A DNA stretch of 20,454 bases. Source: Gammaproteobacteria bacterium (lineage in GTDB: Bacteria > Pseudomonadota > Gammaproteobacteria > BMS3Bbin11). Below are positions 13,797-20,454 of this stretch, piece after piece (position 1 is the stretch's first letter; every line of letters starts with the position of its first letter). The position numbers and the translations under genes are program-made. The stretch lies in assembly GCA_030597275.1 (NCBI GenBank), contig JAUVSB010000003.1, positions 1 to 20,454 of the forward strand. Direction: 5' to 3'. Under the pieces are notes generated by a model that was not told the DNA's origin, ran no database searches, and worked only from the letters and a program-made list of their open reading frames with translations.

Positions 13797-14396
13797 TCAG
13801 ATAAACAGGCTTACATCTGCCTTCTGCGCTGTCGGCAGAAAACTTGCTGCACCAATCCAGTCCTGAATCTCAGGTATAAATTCACCCTGATCCATGCTGA
13901 ACAAGTCCACTGTCATCTGGCAGGCTACGAGCTTTACATCTGCTTCAAGACAAAGTGAGCGCAACTCCTCAATAGTCGCCACGCCCTTATCCCGCATGGT
14001 TTTCTTCATCATGCCACTTGCCATCTTTTCAAAACCGGGAACATTTGCCATGACAAAGTTCGGGATGTTCATATTGATACTTCTTAACCAGTCTGGGCCA
14101 ACAGGCATCTTCATTGGCATAGCCGGATTCCCCAAAGGGCTGATCTCAAGATCCAGGTCTTTTCTTAATAGGTTTAGTCCGTAAAATGTAAAAAACACTG
14201 ACACATCCCAGCCCAATGCCGCGGCGGTTGAAGCGAGGATGAATGGAGGATATGCCATATCCAGCGTACCTTTAGTCGCAATTATGGTCATAGAAGGCAC
14301 GTGTTCCGCTTCTTTTTGTGCCATTCGATCATCAAACCATTCATTAAATAAATTCCTGTCCATTCCAGGCTCTAGTACTCTAGCTGCGTTTGCCAT
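13797..14396 (-). CDS. DsrE2-like sulfur-trafficking protein (DsrE/DsrF/DrsH family)
   Basis: The frame opens further upstream, but the real start is probably ATG 14396 (MANAARVLEPGMDRNLFNEW), which has AGGAG at 7 nt spacing. This gives 199 residues and avoids overlapping tusA. After a helical N-terminus it shows the DsrE-like fold: SMTIIATKGTLDMAYPPFIL, a hydrophobic ALGWDVSVFFTFYGLNLL segment (about 60-77), and LCLEADVKLVACQMTVDLF with Cys149 and Cys159 ten residues apart. DsrE2 proteins occur with TusA and rhodaneses in sulfur oxidisers and hold persulfide sulfur on cysteines. It follows tusA by 13 nt, so the pair is one operon. The hydrophobic segment may attach it to the membrane. Confidence 0.85.
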   Translation of the reverse strand: MANAARVLEPGMDRNLFNEWFDDRMAQKEAEHVPSMTIIATKGTLDMAYPPFILASTAAALGWDVSVFFTFYGLNLLRKDLDLEISPLGNPAMPMKMPVGPDWLRSINMNIPNFVMANVPGFEKMASGMMKKTMRDKGVATIEELRSLCLEADVKLVACQMTVDLFSMDQGEFIPEIQDWIGAASFLPTAQKADVSLFI

Positions 14397-14409
14397 GATA
14401 TTTCTCCTG

Positions 14410-14643
14410 TTAGCTCTTGCGAATAATGAATGTAAATTCACCATTCTCAGTATAGTTTTCCAGTAACTCATTACCCGTTTGTGTACAAAATGCATCAATG
14501 TCTTTCACTGAACCCGGATCAGATGAAATCAGGTACAAGGTATCTCCTGTTTCAAGCCCGTTAAGTGCTTTTTTTGTGCGCAGTATGGGTAAAGGGCAAT
14601 TTAGCCCGCGTGCATCAAGTGTTGCCGTAGCTTCAGTATTCAT
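14410..14643 (-). CDS. tusA: TusA-family sulfur carrier protein
   Basis: The 77-residue protein has the defining LDARGLNCPLPILRTKKAL with the CPxP motif at Cys16, and a second cysteine in DIDAFCTQTG. TusA accepts sulfane sulfur as a persulfide on this Cys and passes it to partners, in tRNA thiolation, molybdenum cofactor synthesis or, in sulfur oxidisers, to DsrEFH/DsrE2 and sHdr or rDsr systems. Pairing with a DsrE2-type gene points to the oxidation-type relay rather than tRNA modification. GAGGA lies 7 nt before the ATG. Two TetR-type operator dyads lie upstream. Confidence 0.93.
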   Translation of the reverse strand: MNTEATATLDARGLNCPLPILRTKKALNGLETGDTLYLISSDPGSVKDIDAFCTQTGNELLENYTENGEFTFIIRKS

Positions 14644-14665
14644 CAGTAAATCCTCATAAATGAGA

Positions 14666-14679
14666 TGACCGGTCGGTCA
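14666..14679. promoter_or_regulatory. TetR-type operator, site 1 (proximal to tusA)
   Basis: TGACCG-GT-CGGTCA is a perfect 6-bp dyad with a 2-bp spacer, centred about 30 bp before the tusA start. On the minus strand a TATTAT hexamer, a possible -10, lies just upstream, so bound repressor would cover the transcription start. It matches sites 2 and 3. Confidence 0.7.
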
Positions 14680-14765
14680 ATAATAAAGTTAAATTAGTGG
14701 ACTTAATCATCCACCTGCCAGGGTTACTACCAATAATTTGTCTAATACATATGATCAATTTACTA

Positions 14766-14783
14766 ATTGACTGGTCAGTCAAT
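14766..14783. promoter_or_regulatory. TetR-type operator, site 2 (distal to tusA)
   Basis: ATTGACTG-GT-CAGTCAAT is a perfect 8-bp dyad with a 2-bp spacer, the most symmetric of the three copies. It lies about 130 bp before tusA and 37 bp past the tetR stop. Together with site 1 it could allow cooperative binding or looping. Confidence 0.7.
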
Positions 14784-14819
14784 ATTGTAGACAAACTTTT
14801 GGTAAAGTAATTCATTATT

Positions 14820-15425
14820 TTAATGCCTGTTGGTTTCTATCCGGATATTTTTCAAAGCAGGACCCAGGCGATAGATTACCTCAGGGTCATTCTCTGCTTT
14901 GGCCAGGAGAATCATACCTTCCAGGTAAGCAAGCATGGCTTCTGCCGTAGTCTCACTGTCAAGTGGCTTGATGGTGCCCTGTTCAACCGCTTCATCCAGG
15001 GTACCTCTGAAACGGTCTTTAGCTGAGGTAAAAACGGCATTTAATTTGGCCCGCAGCACATCATCCTGTGTACTGATTTCCAATGCCAGGTTACCGAACA
15101 GACAGCCTGGTATATGGCCATTCAAGTCTTTACTGGATTTTTGCCAGAAATATGCAGCATCAATTACGTAATCAATTCTTTCCATTGGTGGCAAAGCAGG
15201 GTCAAAGGCCTCGGCAACAAAACCATTAGCCCAGTCGAGAGCAAACTCATCAATGACTGCCAGAACGAGGTCTCTCTTTGATGGGAAGAAATGGTAGAAA
15301 CTCCCCTTCTGGATGGATGCCATATCGCAGATCTCTTTAATACCGACATCGGCATAACTGCGGTTATGGAAGCGGGTCTTCACTACCCGAATAATCCGTT
15401 CACGGGTATCGTTAATATTACTCAT
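14820..15425 (-). CDS. TetR/AcrR-family repressor, NemR-like
   Basis: The 201-residue protein has an N-terminal TetR DNA-binding domain (about 8-55): RERIIRVVKTRFHNRSYADVGIKEIC, then ASIQKGSFYHFFPSKRDL. An all-helical ligand/dimer domain follows. Within it, HIPGCLFGNLALEIS places Cys108 where NemR of E. coli has its reactive Cys106 (GCLTVKL). It could therefore respond to electrophiles, oxidants or reactive sulfur, though this is inferred. The start ATG is almost at the predicted transcription start, with no ordinary Shine-Dalgarno. Three matching dyads, one in its own promoter and two before tusA-dsrE2, imply self-repression and control of that operon. Confidence 0.9.
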   Translation of the reverse strand: MSNINDTRERIIRVVKTRFHNRSYADVGIKEICDMASIQKGSFYHFFPSKRDLVLAVIDEFALDWANGFVAEAFDPALPPMERIDYVIDAAYFWQKSSKDLNGHIPGCLFGNLALEISTQDDVLRAKLNAVFTSAKDRFRGTLDEAVEQGTIKPLDSETTAEAMLAYLEGMILLAKAENDPEVIYRLGPALKNIRIETNRH

Positions 15426-15431
15426 ACCCCA

Positions 15432-15460
15432 ATACTAGTTGACCGACCGGTCTATTGCAA
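15432..15460 (-). promoter_or_regulatory. tetR promoter with operator site 3 filling the spacer
   Basis: On the minus strand TTGCAA (-35) and TAGTAT (-10) are separated by 17 bp, and that spacer is TAGACCGGTCGGTCAAC. It contains the dyad GACCG-GT-CGGTC seen at the two tusA sites (here 15441-15452). Bound repressor would directly block RNA polymerase. The -10 ends six bases before the ATG, so the transcript may be leaderless. Confidence 0.65.
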
Positions 15461-15479
15461 GCTTAATTACGGCTGAGTA

Positions 15480-16277
15480 CTAATCCAGGCCCAGTACATC
15501 CTGCATGCTATACAGGCCTGCTGGCTGCTTAGCAAGCCATTTAGCAGCGCGTACGGCACCGTTAGCAAAAGTTGCACGACTGGATGCTTTATGGGTAATT
15601 TCAATTCGCTCCCCTTCAGATGCGAACATCACAGTATGCTCACCCACAATATCCCCCGCCCTGATAGTCGAAAAACCAATAGTAGTATGGTCTCTCTCGC
15701 CGCAGTTTCCCTCTCTACCATAAACCGCGCATTTATCCAGATCTCTATCAAGAGCCTCAGCGATGACTTCACCCATGGCTAATGCCGTGCCAGAGGGTGC
15801 ATCAACTTTATGTCGATGATGGGCTTCAATAATCTCAATATCAACAGAATCCCCAAGAACCCTGGCGGCAGTGGCAAGTAATTTGAAACAAAGGTTTACG
15901 CCAACACTCATGTTTGGTGCAAAAACAACGGGTATCGACTTTGCTGCATCAGTGATTCTCTGCTTTTCCTCTGCGGAGAAACCTGTGGTTCCTATAACCA
16001 TCGCCTTGTTGTGTAAGACACAGTAATCGAGATGGTTCATCGCCGGTTGTGGACGGGTAAAATCAATCAGGACATCAAAACACTGAGGATCAGAATTTTC
16101 CCTTATAAGCACTCCGTTAGGATCAATGCCGGCGATTTCACCGCTATCACGACCCATCGCCTTACTATCAGGATGTTCAGTAGCGGCGCCGATCTCTACA
16201 CCGGCACTAACCTGGCAAGTCTTAATGAGTTCCTGTCCCATACGCCCGGCGGCACCGGGGATAGCGATTTTTACCAT
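15480..16277 (-). CDS. dapB: 4-hydroxy-tetrahydrodipicolinate reductase
   Basis: DapB reduces 4-hydroxy-tetrahydrodipicolinate with NAD(P)H in the lysine and diaminopimelate pathway, feeding cell-wall synthesis. The 265-residue protein has the nucleotide-binding GAAGRMG (8-14), VLIDFTRP, VIGTTGF, APNMSVGVN, and the catalytic block EAHHRHKVDAPSGTA with His153 and Lys157 in the places of E. coli His159 and Lys163. GERDHTTIGFSTIRAGDIVGEH is also conserved. It lies 91 bp after the Lon-like gene, with two hairpins between, and 54 bp before tetR. Its upstream ribosome-binding site is weak (CGGAA). Confidence 0.97.
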   Translation of the reverse strand: MVKIAIPGAAGRMGQELIKTCQVSAGVEIGAATEHPDSKAMGRDSGEIAGIDPNGVLIRENSDPQCFDVLIDFTRPQPAMNHLDYCVLHNKAMVIGTTGFSAEEKQRITDAAKSIPVVFAPNMSVGVNLCFKLLATAARVLGDSVDIEIIEAHHRHKVDAPSGTALAMGEVIAEALDRDLDKCAVYGREGNCGERDHTTIGFSTIRAGDIVGEHTVMFASEGERIEITHKASSRATFANGAVRAAKWLAKQPAGLYSMQDVLGLD

Positions 16278-16313
16278 TTTGCTTATATTCCGTTTAGTTT
16301 TTATAAGGGTTTT

Positions 16314-16366
16314 AGGGCATCTCTATTAACTCATGGATAGAAATGCCCTTTGATAATAGTATCAAA
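16314..16366 (-). repeat. Two abutting hairpins between the Lon-like gene and dapB
   Basis: TTTGATA-N4-TATCAAA (16349-16366) directly follows the Lon-like stop codon. Next to it, sharing one base, a 13-bp stem with one G-U pair (16314-16326 with 16337-16349) has a 10-nt loop. Neither is followed by a T-run on the minus strand, so they are more likely RNA-stability or processing elements than intrinsic terminators. Confidence 0.55.
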
Positions 16367-16368
16367 GT

Positions 16369-18375
16369 TCAATCATCTTTATGGTCGTGTTTATTTTCTT
16401 CTGCAAACTGTTTCAATGAATCCTGCACCAGTGCATTGAAACTGCCAACCGGAAACTCACGCTTATCATCTTCTGAACCTGGATTCATACCTGTAAATAA
16501 CTCAATCACATCATCCAGTGTTGATACTGTGTTGATAGTAAAACGGCCATCGGCAACAGCTTGAACAACATCATCATCAAGCATCAAATCTCTCAGGTTT
16601 GTTTTTGGGATAACTACCCCGGCATCCCCAAGCCCACCGTGGTGATGACAAAGACGGTAGTAGCCTTCTATTTTTCTATTGATGTCACCGATACATAGAA
16701 TCTGACCACGCTGGTCAATTGAGCCCGTAATGGCCAGATTTTGTTTGATGGGTATTTCTGTAATGGCAGACAAAATTGCCATCATTTCTGCAGCTGAAGC
16801 ACTATCTCCATCGACATAAGCGTACGATTGCTCAAACACCAGTGAAGCAATCATAGACAAAGGAACATGCCGACTATAACGAGAAGCTAACAGGCTGGTG
16901 AGAATCAACACACCCTTGCTGTGTATAGCACCACCCAGGTTCACCTCTCGCTCAATATCAACAACTGCGCCATCCCCCGCCCGTACTGTTGCGGTAAGCC
17001 GTGACGGCTCAAGATATGACTGTTCACCTGATCCCACTATAGTTAGCCCATTAATCTGGCCAATAACTTTACCTGTCAGTTCAACTTGTGTCTCACCATT
17101 TATAATTGACTGTGTTGCATCGCGCTGGTCTGCCCAAACCCGAAGTCTGCCCTGCTGTATAACCGTTTCAACATGCTTGCGAGTAACCATGCTTTTTCCA
17201 CTCTGACTTGCCAGCAAGCTGGCTTCGCGTAGAAGCCTGGACAAGCTATTTCGAGAGAGTGTTATATGATCTCGGCTACCAGATAGACGAACCGCACAGT
17301 CAAGCATTGTAGCCATAGCCTGTATATCCAAAGGCAGGCAATGGTATTGCTTGATCAAAGCCGAGATAATACTTGCAGCCGCGCAGGTATTCTCATCGTT
17401 TCTTTTCATCTCTGCTTCAAACTCAGCAATGACAGGGAATAGATGGTCAAGTTCACCCTCAAGCGCCTGGAACTGTTCGAACACACTGGCATCACAAATC
17501 AGTATTACCCTGCACGTGAGCCGGATGTTTCCGTTTAGCGGCAGACTGCCACCGGCCTGAGGTGATGACACAGATGAAATTGCATGTAGCGGAATCAATC
17601 CACTATTCAGAATATCACGCAGGATACGCCAAAGCTGCAGGTCCTCAGACAATCCCTGACCATCAATAATCAGAAAACCGCCACTGGCCTGAATCAATGA
17701 TCCTGCGTTAAGAATTTTTCTGCCGGTCTCCAGGTCTGTCGTCAGCGTACCCAGCAATGAAGCCATATCGACAAACGGGTCTCTAAGGATAGGTATAGAA
17801 TCCTGGCCACCAGTATGCAGCAACAAAGGAATCATTTGCTGCAATTCCCGGTATTCAAAATCACTGTTTTCGCCAGCCAGTAACAGCAAGCTGAAATCAT
17901 CCAGCCAATCTATATATTCAGTCAAGCCGGGTGATGCTGGATAAGCGTTACGCAGCTCCTTTATTAATTCAGTTTGGGCTTCTGCATCATTATTAATGGT
18001 TGCCGTTACCACTTGCTGACAGATGTTTATCAGTTTCCGGGCACGACCCTGTTGCAGGTGGAATTCCTCATACTGGCTCACATGGCCTTTTACCGGCAAC
18101 AAGACACGATCCGGGTTCTCGGTGTTGACCTTTGAAGAGGAAAATTCTTTCAGCAAGGAGGTAAGGCAGCCAAGTCTAGCTGTACCTTGCTTACCAATTA
18201 CCATCATGTGATAGCCTGGACCAGGAACTGCCAATGCGGTTTGCAATGCGGCCACGGCACGGTCCTGTCCCAAGCAAGGACTGGCAGGTGACAATTCATC
18301 ACTTGAACTGGCATTAAATATACAGTCATCCGTGGAAAGTCTAAGCTGTAAAGAATCAAGTGTTTCTATTGCCAT
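16369..18375 (-). CDS. Lon-like ATP-dependent protease (LonB/YcbZ type)
   Basis: The 668-residue protein ends in an S16 Lon protease domain. VDGDSASAAEMMAIL gives catalytic Ser525, and IGDINRKIEG gives Lys568; the 43-residue separation equals that in E. coli Lon (Ser679/Lys722). EPSRLTATVRAGDGAVVDIE and EVNLGGAIHSKGVLIL match the YcbZ subfamily. The N-terminal AAA-like region begins CLGQDRAV, but its Walker A reads GKQGTARLG (61-69), with Arg in place of the essential Lys. Its Walker B-like segment is SGGFLIIDGQ (231-240). ATP use is therefore doubtful, as in YcbZ. Its start overlaps the helicase stop by one base (TAATG), so translation is coupled. Substrates are unknown. Confidence 0.88.
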   Translation of the reverse strand: MAIETLDSLQLRLSTDDCIFNASSSDELSPASPCLGQDRAVAALQTALAVPGPGYHMMVIGKQGTARLGCLTSLLKEFSSSKVNTENPDRVLLPVKGHVSQYEEFHLQQGRARKLINICQQVVTATINNDAEAQTELIKELRNAYPASPGLTEYIDWLDDFSLLLLAGENSDFEYRELQQMIPLLLHTGGQDSIPILRDPFVDMASLLGTLTTDLETGRKILNAGSLIQASGGFLIIDGQGLSEDLQLWRILRDILNSGLIPLHAISSVSSPQAGGSLPLNGNIRLTCRVILICDASVFEQFQALEGELDHLFPVIAEFEAEMKRNDENTCAAASIISALIKQYHCLPLDIQAMATMLDCAVRLSGSRDHITLSRNSLSRLLREASLLASQSGKSMVTRKHVETVIQQGRLRVWADQRDATQSIINGETQVELTGKVIGQINGLTIVGSGEQSYLEPSRLTATVRAGDGAVVDIEREVNLGGAIHSKGVLILTSLLASRYSRHVPLSMIASLVFEQSYAYVDGDSASAAEMMAILSAITEIPIKQNLAITGSIDQRGQILCIGDINRKIEGYYRLCHHHGGLGDAGVVIPKTNLRDLMLDDDVVQAVADGRFTINTVSTLDDVIELFTGMNPGSEDDKREFPVGSFNALVQDSLKQFAEENKHDHKDD

Positions 18376-20309
18376 TACACTCTCACATTTTCCAGAAAAG
18401 CAGAGACTTCAGAAAAGTCCCTGGTACGTTTCATTGGTGGCAAGCTACGGGTAAATATTTTTCCGTATGATTTGCTTACCAGTCGGGCATCACAAAGAAC
18501 AAACAGTCCCCTGTCATCAACTGAACGGATCAGACGGCCAGCTCCCTGTCTTAATGATACAACGGCCTGTGGCAGCTGCAGCGTCATAAACGGATTGAGT
18601 CCGGCGTTTCTTATAGCTCGACTGCGTGCCTGTAATACCGGGTCATCCGGTGCAGCAAAGGGAAGTTTATCAATAATCACAACAGATAGAGCATCACCCT
18701 TAACATCAACCCCTTCCCAGAAACTTCCTGTGCCCAGTAGGACAGCATCTCCTTCCTGGCGAAAACGCTGCAGGAGCTCATGCCGGGGTGCCTCGCCCTG
18801 CACCAGCATAGGATAATCAAGGCGGCCTTTAAGCAGTTCGGCCGCCTCATTCAAGGCACGAAAACTGGTGAACAGAAGAAATGCCCTGCCCTGAGAAATC
18901 TTGATCAATTTTTCAGCCAGTTCTACCACCATTCGGGTATGTGATGAATCATTCGGTTCTGGCAAACCTTCAGGTAAATAAAACAGGGCCTGGTCTGTAT
19001 AGTTAAATGGACCAGGCCAGACATCAGTTGCCGCATTCTCCAGGCCAAGCTGTTTTTGATAATGGTTAAAACTGCCTGAAACTGCCAGTGTTGCAGAAGT
19101 AAAGATTATTGCCCTGTCCTGTTCGCAGACCAGCTCTCTGAATTTATCAGCAATATTTAATGGCGTGCTGTGTAATTGAAAGCCTGTTTTACTGGTCTCA
19201 TACCAGCGAATAAATTCTTCGCTGTTTTCGCTGCTATCGTTGCCGAGGGAGGACAGCCGGTCAACAATCACCTGTGTGCGTTGATAACAGTTCTCCAGCT
19301 GGTCGCCTTTAGCTGCAGCAAGTTCCAGCACCCCCAGCATTTGCTGTAACCCCTGCTTCAAAGCCTGTAGAGCATTATTGAATTCAGATCGCTCTTCGAG
19401 TTGCGACCAGCTGCCTTTGCTTGCTGAAGTCCCCATCGCCAGACGACATTCTTTAGCCAGTTTTTCCAGTTCATCAATACGATTTTCTAATCCGCTAATA
19501 CCACTTTTTTCAGCAACATCTGCCAGTCGTGTATCCCGGCACAGATCGAGCATCTGACGTTGACTTACACCTGTGCTGAAATACATGCTGGCGGTATCTG
19601 GTACCTGGTGTGCTTCATCGAATATCACCACATCAACCTTCGGTAGCAGCTGGCCAAAGCCTTCTTCTTTCAGCGCGATATCGGCCAGAAAGAGATGATG
19701 ATTGACGACCAGGATATCCGCTTCCATGGCATCCTTCCTGGCACTATTAACAAAGCAGTCATCATAATGCTGGCACTTGCTGCCTATACAGTTATCCACT
19801 GTAGAAGTTACATCCGACCAGACTCTGGATTGTTCTGGCACACCACTGACTTCAGCGATGTCGCCATGTAATGTCGTTAATGACCACTTGCTGATAACGG
19901 CAAGGTCAACTTTTGGGAATGTTTGATATCCTGATTGGTCAAGCTCCGCCTGTTCAAGACGTTGCCGGCATAGATAATTGGAGCGTCCTTTTAACAGCGA
20001 CATCGTGACAGGGACTTCCAGGGCGCGCCGAACCAGCGGCAGGTCGTGTTTGTACAATTGATCCTGCAGATGACGGGTACCCGTTGATACCAGCACCTTT
20101 TTACCTGACAGCATGGCGGGTACCAGGTAGGCCAGGGTCTTGCCGGTACCGGTGCCCGACTCGGCTATCAGTATTTCTTTATCAGAGATTGCCTGCTCGA
20201 TTCGTTTTGCCATTTGCTGCTGTGATTCACGGACACGGTAGTTATCCAGCAGCCCGGCAAAGGGACCGTCTTTTCCAAGCAAAGAGGCGGCATCATTAAG
20301 AATGGTCAA
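18375..20309 (-). CDS. yoaA: DinG/YoaA-type Fe-S ATP-dependent DNA helicase
   Basis: This superfamily 2, XPD-like helicase has 644 residues, matching YoaA length. Motif I is SGTGTGKT (51-58) and motif II is DEAH (231-234). Cys114, Cys174, Cys179 and Cys185 (NYLCRQRL, DNCIGSKCQHYDDC) form the [4Fe-4S] domain. Later motifs include IIFTSATL, LLFTSFRAL, GTGSFWEGVDVKG and the motif VI RQGAGRLIRS. YoaA unwinds DNA with 5'-to-3' polarity and works with the HolC clamp-loader subunit in replication repair. It lies 15 nt downstream of rfbD and overlaps the Lon-like gene by one base. DinG itself is longer, so YoaA is preferred. Confidence 0.93.
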   Translation of the reverse strand: MTILNDAASLLGKDGPFAGLLDNYRVRESQQQMAKRIEQAISDKEILIAESGTGTGKTLAYLVPAMLSGKKVLVSTGTRHLQDQLYKHDLPLVRRALEVPVTMSLLKGRSNYLCRQRLEQAELDQSGYQTFPKVDLAVISKWSLTTLHGDIAEVSGVPEQSRVWSDVTSTVDNCIGSKCQHYDDCFVNSARKDAMEADILVVNHHLFLADIALKEEGFGQLLPKVDVVIFDEAHQVPDTASMYFSTGVSQRQMLDLCRDTRLADVAEKSGISGLENRIDELEKLAKECRLAMGTSASKGSWSQLEERSEFNNALQALKQGLQQMLGVLELAAAKGDQLENCYQRTQVIVDRLSSLGNDSSENSEEFIRWYETSKTGFQLHSTPLNIADKFRELVCEQDRAIIFTSATLAVSGSFNHYQKQLGLENAATDVWPGPFNYTDQALFYLPEGLPEPNDSSHTRMVVELAEKLIKISQGRAFLLFTSFRALNEAAELLKGRLDYPMLVQGEAPRHELLQRFRQEGDAVLLGTGSFWEGVDVKGDALSVVIIDKLPFAAPDDPVLQARSRAIRNAGLNPFMTLQLPQAVVSLRQGAGRLIRSVDDRGLFVLCDARLVSKSYGKIFTRSLPPMKRTRDFSEVSAFLENVRV

Positions 20310-20324
20310 GGCTGGTACAGCTTA

Positions 20325-20453
20325 TTAGCTTTCTTGCATACACTGGGTAAGTGCTGTTTCCCAGTCAGGTAGACGTATACCAAAAGTATCGAACAACTTG
20401 TTATTTGATAGTACTGAATAAGCCGGACGTTTTGCAGGCGTAGGATAATCTGC
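20325..20453 (-). CDS. rfbD: dTDP-4-dehydrorhamnose reductase, C-terminal end (5' part outside window)
   Basis: The last 42 codons of a minus-strand gene read ADYPTPAKRPAYSVLSNNKL, then FDTFGIRLPDWETAL and a short tail. The PTPAxRPxYSVLSNxKL and FGIxLPDWxxAL segments are the conserved C-terminus of RfbD/RmlD. This enzyme makes the final reduction to dTDP-L-rhamnose for surface polysaccharide. The rest of the gene, and probably other rml genes, lies beyond the window edge. It stops 15 nt before yoaA, so transcription may run through. Confidence 0.9.
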   Translation of the reverse strand, partial: ADYPTPAKRPAYSVLSNNKLFDTFGIRLPDWETALTQCMQES

Positions 20454-20454
20454 A

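Noticed and set aside
14397..14498. Longer N-terminus for the DsrE2-like protein
   Set aside because: It would overlap tusA by about 90 bp in another frame and has no ribosome-binding site, whereas ATG 14396 has AGGAG at 7 nt.
14706..14725. Possible sigma-54 promoter before tusA on the minus strand (CCTGGCAGGTGGATGATT)
   Set aside because: No TTGC element at the correct distance; the TetR operators explain regulation better.

Overview
The window looks like chromosomal DNA of a gammaproteobacterium with moderate GC content and a sulfur-handling lifestyle. The tRNA-Val / thrS-infC-rpmI-rplT-pheS-pheT-ihfA-merR / tRNA-Pro block is a classic gammaproteobacterial arrangement. AroG-type DAHP synthase, YoaA-type helicase, YcbZ-like Lon and RfbD fit the same group. 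TusA, a DsrE2-like protein and a periplasmic rhodanese suggest sulfur oxidation or sulfane-sulfur trafficking. I cannot name a genus from sequence alone.

Layout. (1) 1-1560, plus strand: the 3' end of moaC, then aroG, closed by a 19-bp hairpin that can terminate transcription from both sides. (2) 1564-9412, minus strand: a tRNA-Val promoter, tRNA-Val(GAC), thrS, infC (probably starting at AUC), rpmI, rplT, a hairpin, pheS, pheT, ihfA, a merR-type gene and tRNA-Pro(GGG). A fragment of the tRNA-Pro 3' end lies 190 bp away. (3) 9577-12060, minus strand: three exported-protein genes or gene groups. They are a small secreted protein of unknown function broken by a one-base frameshift, an OmpA-domain protein, and a two-gene unit of a 62-residue Lys/Asp-rich secreted peptide plus a periplasmic rhodanese. 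(4) 12351-13742, plus strand: a sigma-54 activator with a Cys/His-rich PAS domain, divergent from the secreted-peptide/rhodanese unit. (5) 13797-15425, minus strand: tusA-dsrE2 and a TetR-family regulator. (6) 15480-20454, minus strand: dapB, a Lon-like protease, a DinG/YoaA-type Fe-S helicase and the 3' end of rfbD.

The most interesting part is the 11.0-15.5 kb sulfur region. The gap between the sigma-54 activator and the divergent unit holds a near-perfect sigma-54 (-24/-12) promoter facing the secreted-peptide/rhodanese unit. About 130-170 bp upstream of it are five helically phased TGACA/TGTCA half-sites, a likely activator-binding site. Next door, three copies of a dyad (TTGACYG-GT-CRGTCAA) lie upstream of tusA-dsrE2 and inside the tetR promoter spacer, which is good evidence for a local TetR regulon. 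I infer two thiol-dependent regulators, one with a Cys/His PAS domain and one with a NemR-like Cys108. They would control a periplasmic sulfurtransferase and a cytoplasmic TusA/DsrE2 relay respectively.

All calls rest on reading the sequence and remembered family features; no database search was run.
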